Assembly: GCA_008694505.1 (NCBI GenBank)
Contig: VZDJ01004378.1
Span: 15,510,148-15,574,147, forward strand
Direction: 5' to 3'
From: Cyanoderma ruficeps
Lineage: Eukaryota; Chordata; Aves; Passeriformes; Timaliidae
DNA length: 64,000 nucleotides
Shown here piece by piece: positions 54,165 through 64,000 of the stretch; positions within the stretch are counted from its first letter, which is position 1; every line of letters begins with the position of its first letter. A model generated the notes under the pieces. That model made no database searches, was not told where the DNA came from, and saw nothing but the letters and a program-made list of their open reading frames with translations. The position numbers and the translations under genes are program-made.

Positions 54165-57100
54165 GTATGTTTACATTTACAGTGTTTTACTGAATGTACA
54201 CTATTCAGGTTAATCTCAAAAGAGTAGTTTATCAGTTCAAGTTCAGTTTAGTTTTAAACAAACTGGGGTAGGTCAGCCTTAAAAAGGATCCTCATTTCTC
54301 ACCCTCTGAAAACTGCATTGTTAGTGTGAAACATTTGCTTTCATTCCTTTCATTAGTTCCGGTCTCTTTACATTTTCCCAAAAGATGATTGGGAAGATGT
54401 ATCTTGCAACAGGCTTTAATTGATCCAGAAAAATGATAATAAAAATGAATGATAATACAGACTAAAGCAAATCGAGGATTGAAGTTTGAAAATGATCACT
54501 TCAATAGAGGAGAGTGTTTTTCTTCCTGGTGGACAAAAACGTTTCATGGGAATTTGAAGTCAGTGCAGCCTATCTGTCAGGAAACACATGATTTGTCATC
54601 AAATTTTCGTGACAGATGCAGGTACACAATGCATGCCAGACCAGTCTGTAGAGCTCAGCTGAGGAGGATTACCAAAAGGCAGTCTCTCCCAAGATGTCTT
54701 TTTAAAGAATTGTAATGTGTTGTAGGGATTGGGAGGGAAGTGGAGGTCAGTCTAACAGGTTAATGTGTATCTAACAAGACAAAAAACACAAGGCAGCAAA
54801 CAGGGGAGCGGTTGGAGAAAAAAACAGATATCCTAATACCAGACTGTTACTTATTCTGTTAACTGTTCCTAGGTGTTCCTTAAAGTTAAACAATAATAAA
54901 TTAAGAATAGGCTATTGTCCTGAAGCCAGGTGAAATGTCCATTGCCTGAAAAGGTAATTCAAAATACATTTTTTGTTAAGATGAAAAAGTCTGTTTTAAA
55001 CAGGAAACCTGATATTATCATAGGAATTTTGGTTTTAGGCCAATGTTATCTTCTATATAGTTTGCTTAATGCAGTGATTATAATTGCTTATAATGTTACG
55101 AATTTTACAATATATATTAATCAGGGGTTTATGGAATAACACGTTTCCTTTTATCCGAGTTACAGCATGATTCAGGTTTGAAATGTGAGGCATTACATTA
55201 CTTTTTCTTTCCACATTAGATTTTATCTTTGGAACTATATGGGAGTGAAATCTACAGCAGGAAGTATTTAAATAGCCAATGCCTACATCTTGTATATTTG
55301 CGTCATCTTGCTTCTATTATGATTTTAGTCTGTGAGTTTGAAGTTACTTGCTTTAAATATTTCTTGAATAAATTCTATGCTAAGATTGATTTTTGGATCT
55401 TGAGAAAACACAGAGGGATTGCATGAGGGATAGCTTCACACATTTTCTGCCATTACCCCCTTTATTTTGGTGCAGTCAGCAAAACTAGGGTGCGGAGCAG
55501 AATGTCATGTCTGCTTTTCTGTTGAAGGGAAAATGCTCTCTCCAGAGCTTCAATTTGCTTGGTGGCTTAAGCTACAAGTAGTTTTCTGACTCTCTTTTGA
55601 AGCAGTTCTCCTGTTAAGTCCACTATTCTTCCTGCCGCTCCCTTGGCAGCAAAGGCAGGGGCATGGCTTTTCCTAGGGTAGTGGTAAAAGGTTGACGTTA
55701 TTGCAGCTGTGGTGTGGGCCTGCTCAGTACCTGTCACCAGGCCTTTCTGCCCTGGGCTCCTGGCCCCGTTTTAATCTTTGCCCCAGACACTTACTTGGAA
55801 TTACTGAGAATTACTAAGGTTTAATGGCTCGGTCTCATCAGTGCTGTGTCTTTTGGAACAGGTTTTGGCTAACAATCAAGGGTAGATGTTAAAACTAAGC
55901 AACACCAAGGCTGAAAACCCCCTTATCATTGTGAGAAGTACAGGCCGCCTTCTCTTTATAGGGAGAGCACTCTTTTCTTCCACCAAGGAGCTGTTCACAA
56001 CAGTCAGATGGCACAAGGACTCTTAAGTTTCTCCTTCATTCCCAATGTGTAAGAGCAGAGGAGAAGTGAAGATACTGGCAATATCCACTCCGCATCTACC
56101 ACCCAAATAAAATATCACTGGTTTCGTTTCCCTGCCAAAGCATTTGCTATCATTTTCCCAAACCAGACAATAATCCCAGACCTCCTGCTGAGTGAATGCA
56201 TCCTGTTCACTCAAGGTGCATTGGCGAAGGCATCCTCGTAAAAAACCCCTTCTTTTGTGTGGGGCGGGCAGTGCCCTATGTAGCACCATGTCCTGCATTA
56301 CACAGACCTTTAAAAAGTGTCAATGTAGTGTTGGTTTAAAAAGGGCTGCTGGCATCTGAGTCTGTGTTTATGCAACCTCAAGTTTCATGGAGACACCTTA
56401 AGGTATTTTAACATCCCTCATTTCATTTTGAATTCCCTAGACTGTCATTCCTAAGTAAAGTAATGATCCCACAAACTGGAACAAACATGCTTTGTTCTCA
56501 TTTATCTTATGTTACTCAAAACAGTTCAAGTGTTGAACCTGAGAATGAGGTAATTTTATTATAGAATACATTTTTTTCCCAGAGAGTTGCTCCACAGCTA
56601 TTGCTTGCTCTAGATTAACCCCAGTGTTAATGCCAGTTAACTTGCAAGTCTAGATGTGCCCTTAATAAACATTTATCAATGCTTATTATACTTGTCTTTC
56701 TGAGAAATATTTGCGAGGGATTGAAGAATTAAAAGAAGTCTTTCTGAAGCAAGTAGCAAGTCAGAAATAGAGCTTTTAAAGTACCCAGTAGGCTCACTGC
56801 AAATGTAACCCTGGAAATGTTGTTCAACACTGAAATATTAGACAAACATTGTCAAAAGAAGATTAATTGGAACTCGAGCACTAACTTAAAAGAAGGCTGC
56901 AAAATTCCTACAGTGATGATCAGGATTTATCATATAAATAACTATAACATCTGTAGGGGATACACATTTTTCTTATCATGACTAACAGTTCCATCTGAGA
57001 AACTTCTTTTTCTCTGCTGATTCTTCATAAGTCTATAGCTGGCAGAATTTCTGTTTCAGAGACCATGGGGTTAGCTTCACGCTGTTAGAAGATCTTATAA

Positions 57101-60100
57101 ATGAAACAATTTTGCTTTCCTGTCATAATATGATGAATTCTACTGGTACTTAAAATAGATTTTTTTCTAACAAATTACTCGAAAGCAAAAAAGGTTGTAG
57201 GAATTTTCTTTTTTTTCTCACAATTTGTTAAAGAACAAAGTAAACCACAAAAAATCCACAGGCGAAACAATTTTGTTCTTATTATCAGTATTTTGTTAGC
57301 GTCTAAAATGTTTAGTAGTGAAATCATGGGCAAAAAAAATTCAGGTTTTTTCTGTGTTAGAAAGGACAAATTCATGGACAATATGCAAGGGCTCAAGTGG
57401 AGTCTTTTCTGTATACCTGTCACTCAGACTATGGAATGTAGAGAATCAGAGAGCACAGGGTGCGAAAGGGACAGTCAGGGAAGCACCATGCTGTAGAAAC
57501 ATATCTGTGCACTGAAGAAAAAGAGTGCCCAAGGACACACAGTGCCTTCAGCTGTGTCCCATCATCTGCTGTGCCAGCTTCACACTTCTTTCAAAAAAAG
57601 AGACTTATCTCCAAAACCTGTTCTTCTGTCTCCTTGCTTCTAACTATCAAATGAAATGTAAAGATAATGTATGTGATTTTATGTCACTGTTTGCATCAGT
57701 ACTTTGGAAACATTCCAATTAGTATGAGGAATTAAGCTATAATAGCTGCCATGCACCTAGAGGCTGTCCTGAGGGACAACTACACATGAGCTTTTGTTGG
57801 ATTCCTGCTGCCCCAGCAATCAAATACAAAGCAAGTCAAGGAGCCCCCAAGAGTTCCTGGAATTTCTTTTGCCTGCCTTGTCTGGATTCACAGTGTCAGC
57901 CAGTGACTCTGCAGGTCATTTCCCCTCTCTGCACATTGCATTTTCCACCAGAATGAGTGTATCTCCATGTCTTCAGCACTGCACAATGCTGCCACCCCAT
58001 CAAGGTTCCCATTCTTTCCTTTCTCACCTCTTGTGTTTACTGGTATCTTTCCTTAAATGTGGCCACTACAATGTACAAATTTGCAAGGCTACATGATTCA
58101 GCACAGGTGCTAGAGAACAGATGAACAAAGTTATAAGGTTGGGAATGATCACATGTTTTTCTCTCACAAATTCCTCTTGGCTACATTTCCAGATGTTCTG
58201 CAATGGGCTTTGCAAACTCTTGATGCCTTGAGAGGCTACCTAGAACAGAGGCTGGAGAGAGTTAAAGGAATAAAGTAGGTATTTATTAAAAAAGGTCTTC
58301 AAAGGATACACCTTGGACAGTACAAGACCCCAGCTGAGGCTACACCCAAGCTGCACTACGGGTCACATGTTTTCACACTTTTGTAAGTTTTGGTCCATTT
58401 ACTGGGGTTAATTGTCCAGTTACAGGTTCAGGTTATGAAGTTCCATCCTCACAGATTGCTCTCTCAATTCGCTGTTGTTTATACATTTTGGGCCTGAAGC
58501 TGCAACAGTGTCCTTGGTTCTCAGGCTGGAAAAGGACTGTTTTGTCTGACTAAACTGGGAAGAGAACTTGCTAACGGTTTATATGAAGTGCAGAGTTATA
58601 TACTAATGCAGTACAGAGTCTTGAAAATATGAAAGCTAAAACTTAAGGCATCAGTGTCACCCCTGATTTCTCCTAGCCAGTTATCAGTCCCATTGTATGA
58701 AAATCATCAGTACAACTATTCAGAGCATAAGGAACCCTCTGCCTAAGTAAGAGAGAAATGAATACCAAAAGGAATTTTGAAAGTAACTTTTACTGATCTT
58801 TGCTACCAGGGAAGCACAAAAGAAATGTTACTTGCCTGAAACCTTAAGTTGACAAAGCAGCCGAGCTACGTAGTAAAAACATCCATCGATCTAACTCATC
58901 AAAGATATAAATACAGATTAAGTAATAAGTTCCTAAATTTTATTGATGTCAGCTTCTCCACTCAGATTGTGTTGGAGAAGTTCTTAATTTCTTCTTAGGA
59001 AGGCTAAGTAGGTTCAGAAACAGGGAGGAAAAGCAATATTTGGCGTTCTTAAAAAAATCATGTTGGCAAGTTCAACAGTCACTCCACAATCAGAGTATTT
59101 GATTTAATAGTAATAAAAGATCTCTTGCAGAATCTGTAATGGGTGAAAGTGGCAAAATAAACCAAGATACTGAAGAACAGGGATGCTCCAGAGCTTTTTG
59201 CATGAGTTAAATGACCTCTTCGGGTTCTCTTTCAATTTAAAGGAATTGTTTTGTCCTTTCTGGCCACCACCAGCTTGAATGCTTGAAAAGGTGCATGAGC
59301 TGGCACAGGGAGATGGTAGGAGGCAGTTACTGCAAAAACAGAACAGCAGCTCAGATTATCTTGTCGTGACTTGTCAGTGCTGTTTTGTTCTTGGCATTAA
59401 CAACTCTTCACACAGATTGTTGGGGATGCAGTGGCTGGGGAGCATGGCCTGTTAGTTATATTTGCTCAGCAGCAAGATAGCACTTTGTCAGAAGCAAACT
59501 GAACTGTCTGGTGAATGTTTCAGGGCCATGCCATGATGTGACTTGAAGTATTAGATGGCTGGGACATCTCACTGGTACATCCCAGGGAACTATGTGCTGA
59601 TGTGTGGTAACTGATTATCACCTGTTCTTGTATCACTTGTAAAACTTGGCATCATTTCAGTTGTGACAATCTGGAGGTGTTTTTGGCGCTGCTGTGACCA
59701 GAACTGAGCTCAAAAGAAATCTGGAGCTGTGTAAAGCCACTGGGGACAAGCACCACACTGCCAGCCTCATCAGCCTCTGGAAAAGAGGAGGGGTGAGACC
59801 ATGGCATTCAGTGGGTGCCCTGCTGAAGGCCCCACACACACAATATGTGTCAGGTGGCTCTTTGGACTTCAGCAGCTTATCTACAGGTTAGGCTGCAGCC
59901 ACACACCAGGCAGAGGACTATGGGGGTGTTTTTTGCCTGTGTGCCTTGATGCATTTAACAGGACAGGATTGTTATGGTCAATGTGTTCACTCTTTTCTCA
60001 TTATTTTCTCAATACCATAAAGTGCATTTTCCTGTTTCAGTTTTAGGGAATGTTTCATTAAGCACAATATCTTTTGTGGCTGCATGCATGTTGTCCAAAA

Positions 60101-63100
60101 TAGCACATCTTCTGTTTTGATTAGCATGCTTTATGGGGTTATGAATTTGATTAAGAAAGAGATGCAAGGTATTTTTATTTCTTCCCTCTGGATTTGTTAG
60201 AAGGAAAAAAAAAACTTAACATCTTGTTTGTACAAGATGATGAGAATGATACAATATTACTTGAAACTGGAATAAATCTGTTATTTGAAAAAAATGAGAC
60301 TGTACAAACTAGCTACATGATAATTATTAATGACAGAAGATTCAATAAAGATTAAAATATTTAATGTTTTTCTTTCGTTGATGTAGTGCTGTAATTTTAT
60401 GACCATTAAGAAACCATATGAAAGATCGGTCAGCTTTTGCTATTTTACATTTTAGTCTCTTATCAAAACGTTCAGGTTTTGCAGTACTAAAAGTGAAAGG
60501 GAAAATGCAAGCTGCTTTTAATCAAACTGGAATGTTCAGTGATTTCACCATCACAATCTTTAGTGTTGATCTGAGTATGAAGCAAAGAAGATTAACTTGT
60601 CTTTTGTTGACTTAATTTAGTGGCAACCACAGCCTTTAAGATGTAATGGTAGACAAGTTTGTGTCATACCAATGAACTGCCACTGTACATGTGAGCAGCC
60701 ATCTGCTTAGAATTAAGTCCTAAGTCAAAACACCAATGAGGTCTAATGCTGCCAGTTTTACACAATTTGCACTGAGTTTTATGTGAGTAAGGACATCACA
60801 ATCAGGTCAAATGCCAGACAATAGTGAATTTGGTTACAAGGCCTGAAAGCATTTCTGAAAGGAAAAAATTGTAGCCCTATGTGATTGGATCAGGAGTCTT
60901 AGCAACCTTGCTTTCCACTGGGGGGTTAATTACCATTTATTGTTTTTTATATAGTTATCTTGCCCACTTTTCATCAGCCATGGTCCAGGTGTCTGAACAA
61001 TCTTAGACTGTGTACTTCAATCCAAACACTGTGCCTATTGAGATCACTGAATCAATATTCACAGTGATTGTTGTGAATAAAACTGAAGCACCTAATTTAG
61101 CATTAATCTTTTCTCTTCTTTACTAGCTGTAGCAATGGCAGTGCTTTAATTATCTGCATAATATCCATTTAAGGTTATGTCTGTGTCTGGCTTTCACTCA
61201 ATCCCTGTGTGTCTGTGGAGAAATGGTAGCGTGTCATTTGGAGGGATATTTTACACAAGGTATTACCATATCGAGGAGTGGGATCATCTTAACTAACTGT
61301 GACTATCTATTTAACATAGTCCTCTGAGCTTCATCTCAAATCAGTTGGAAGAGGTGAACATCCTCAGATGAGTTCATCCCTTCTGCTGGAGAAGTCTGTT
61401 TCAGGGTACACTGAATCACCCTTTTGAGTACCCATCAATTTTAGTTAGGCACGTAACTTTGGTGGCAGTAGATTATCACTGGAATGGATGTACCTGGAGT
61501 TGGGGATGAGTGGATGGGATCCCCAAGTCATTTTTTATGGCTGATGCTGTGGAGGCTTAGTAGGATAAGAATAAACTTAAGAGAAGAACTACACAACTGC
61601 TCTCAAGTTCTACTGCTGGGTGTCAGTAAACCTCTTGTACACAAAGCTTTTGTGGTGTGTTCATGAGAAAGATGAGTTTAGCTGTGATTATTTTAGTTCT
61701 GTTTCTCTTTGTATGCATTTTGATTTCCCTTTTTTAATCTTACCTTTCCTAAATGAACCCAAATCTGCTTACATGTCTCCAGTAATGGTTACCCCACAGA
61801 AGTGCTGCATTTTTATCATTTTTTCTTCAATTATGAGTAAGCATTGTCAGATGTGAAAAAGCTGATAAAATATGTTTTGCAAATTGATCATCACCACTGT
61901 TAGTCTGTTCACAGACAGGAAGAAAAATATGTAACTCAAAGAGACGTGGCCTAAGGATAATAAGAATGAATATAAATTGTATCATTCAATCTAGCTTCAG
62001 TCAGGGCCCAAACATTAAACTGGTCTTTGGCATGTTTCAGAAAGCATGTGAAATTTTTGAAAAGCTTACTAAGAAGAGATTTTGCTGATTTTAAGTCACT
62101 ATTGAGAAACTTTTAGAAAGTCAAAGTCTTTTATTCTGTTAACTGCTCTAACCAAGCTAAGGAAGGCTGACACAATAAATGTAGATACAAAACCGGAAGG
62201 ATGTATTTATGAAAAATTAACAGTTAAAACCAGAAGCATTCTGCTTTTGCCTCTTACTTTTCAAGGAGGTGGTCATGAGAACAGAATTCCTGTGTTTATA
62301 TTCTTATTTTAAAAGTGTTTACCTTAAGATTTATGGATTTTGAAAGTATGCATATACTCACTTCCATACTATTATCTCCCCTTCAGTCAGTGATTCTTTT
62401 TCCCTGTCACACACACTAGAAGGGATGTAAATGGAGTTCCAGGAATACTGAATCAAAGAGGAGTGGGATTTGAAATGTCAATGCTCAGCACTGATAGAAT
62501 ATCTGGAAACCAATTAAGACATATTTAGGTTGAAGGGCGGCAAAAAAACGTGCTCGTGAATAAAAAAATCTGTGGCATAAAGTACTGTGTTGAGAGCATT
62601 AGGGTTCTTGAAACAACTTTAAAATGCAAGAGAGGAAGACACAGCGTTTCACTGGAATGAAAGCACTCCCTCCCTGCTCTTAAGTATAGTAGGAAAAGCC
62701 CAGTTGAAAGACTAGTGTCAGAATGGTACTTTAGGTCATGATAGTATTAAGACTATGGCAAACTGAATTTACATTGGTCATCACTTACCCTGTTAACTGG
62801 TGGAGAAGAGAATTACAGGAGCTCTCTTTTAAAATAATTCTGTTTTCTTTACGATCTGCATGTGTGACTCTTTCCTGGCCCCACAATGACAACATACCTC
62901 AGGTGTACCTGTATCTGTATTGTTGTGCCAGTATGTTTAAACATTGCACAGCATGCTGGCATGCTGAAATCTATACCAGGAGCTGCTTTCACTCCTTTGG
63001 TTCTAGGCATCACAGTATACACCATAAAAAAGCAAGGCTCACTCCTAAAAAACCAAAGAAATATACATAGTAGAACTGTAATCTTAACTTCCTTGCTCTA

Positions 63101-64000
63101 GTATCTGTAAAAGTAATTTATTTAATGATACTTTAAAGTAAAGTTTTGTGTTCCCCTTGCTTTCTCACACCAGGAAGGTCTCTTCCCTAAGGATGTACTC
63201 CTGGCCAGGACTTGCAACACACCACTTAGACTGTCTGGTGGGACATGCCCCTTCCTGGGCTCCTATTTCTGGGAGGAGGAAGAGGGTACCTGACCACCTC
63301 CCCACCTCCTGTGAAGACTATACACAAGTCCAAGTTTGGGACCTCTGTCATCACTTAACTTGGGTGCCTGTTGGTATGGCATCCAGAGTGCAGCTGGACT
63401 GTATTTGGGTGGGAGTGAGGACATGGACCTTCATCCAAATCCCCATGGCCTTGTGATGATAAAGACAGGGATGGACAGAGATTCTGTCCATCCCTGCACC
63501 CTCTACCCTTCTTCCCACAGCAAAAAGGGTTATTGGGAAACTTCAGAAGCTCAAAGTCGCGAGATTTCTCCTGGCACTTTGCCTCTGAGAATGTTTCTAC
63601 TTATCCACTAAATGATCGAGCTTTAATGAGTTTCTCATCATTTGTACAAGCACTAACAGTATATTTCTTTCACTCCTCTGCCTGGTTTTTTTTTAGTTTT
63701 CATAAACTGTCTTCTCCAGTGCCAGGGTTAAACCTCACACAGATGGCCATGGATAGTAATACTAAAATGCCTAAGTAATCAAATGTGATACAGCCTGCAG
63801 TTCTGCTTTAATATTTGGATGGGACTGTGTTACTTCAAATTTAATAACATAAAGATGCTCTGTTAAAGAAGGTGAAAGAATAAGGCAAAGTGTTCATTGA
63901 ATTCATGAAGATTAATAGATGAAGGGCATGCAGTGTCATCTTCACTGCAATGTAAAGAATAAGATTATCTAAGTTATGCAGACATTCTACCTTTAATTCA
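54165..64000 (+). other. MSRB3: MSRB3 intron, continuing past the window
   Basis: I searched for the expected next residues (GWPSF..., DDFSYGMHRVE, CSQCGAHLGH, RYCINS) and found none. The intron therefore exceeds 9.8 kb and the 3' half of MSRB3 lies outside. Apart from the LTR-like segment at 58.2-58.7 kb I saw only AT-rich intronic sequence with short, unsupported open frames. Confidence 0.7.
58194..58660 (-). mobile_element. Putative avian ERV solo LTR (antisense)
   Basis: A block of about 465 bp resembling avian, probably passerine, endogenous-retrovirus LTR sequence that I recall. Read on the minus strand it begins TGACACTGATG and ends near TGCAGAACA. It has TATA-like TATATAAC and CATATAAA, then an AATAAA poly(A) signal (complement of 58280-58285) toward its 3' end. 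That is the promoter-then-polyadenylation order expected of an LTR. No internal gag/pol/env sequence adjoins it. I could not find a clear target-site duplication, so the edges are approximate. Confidence 0.6.

Noticed and set aside
59641..59900. GC-richer stretch with open frames on both strands near 59.7 kb
   Set aside because: I looked for the next MSRB3 exon (GWPSF) or a transposon consensus and found neither.

Overview
The window is vertebrate nuclear DNA and almost certainly avian. It has low gene density, spliced genes with canonical GT-AG junctions, CpG-island promoters and many truncated CR1 LINE fragments, several of them ending in the bird-type 3' tail (reading like ATTCTATGATTCTATGA, or its complement). 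One segment looks like an avian ERV solo LTR. No bacterial-type genes, CRISPR arrays, rRNAs or tRNAs were seen. The order LEMD3 then MSRB3, both on the + strand, is the arrangement known on human 12q14.3.

Region 1 (1-8115) is the 3' end of LEMD3 (MAN1), an inner nuclear membrane protein that restrains TGF-beta/BMP signalling. Four last coding exons (2767-2848, 5571-5676, 5766-5844, 6072-6235) encode the C-terminal RRM/UHM-like domain. A 3' UTR of about 1.9 kb follows, with three candidate poly(A) signals and an AU-rich palindrome.

Region 2 (about 8.1-9.9 kb) is a short intergenic gap followed by the CpG island of MSRB3. Coding exon 1 (9320-9389) encodes an ER signal peptide. Its splice donor is duplicated by a 13-bp tandem repeat.

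Region 3 (9.4-64 kb) is the body of MSRB3, a zinc-containing methionine-R-sulfoxide reductase. An alternative exon at 28591-28717 carries the mitochondrial N-terminus (MSAFNLLHLV...). Shared catalytic-domain exons lie at 42173-42281, 44089-44166 and a 29-nt microexon at 54136-54164. The remaining exons (second CxxC, catalytic Cys motif, C-terminus) lie beyond 64 kb. The introns hold CR1 fragments, a second GC-rich island with a 42-bp minisatellite and a CTCF-like motif (26.7-27.3 kb), simple repeats, a near-ideal heat-shock element (49.7 kb) and the putative LTR (58.2-58.7 kb).

The most interesting material is how MSRB3 can make ER and mitochondrial products from one locus. The points are a weak-context ER start, a stop just before the mitochondrial ATG, a tandem donor, and candidate unannotated micro or poison exons. 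No wholly new biological system was recognised.
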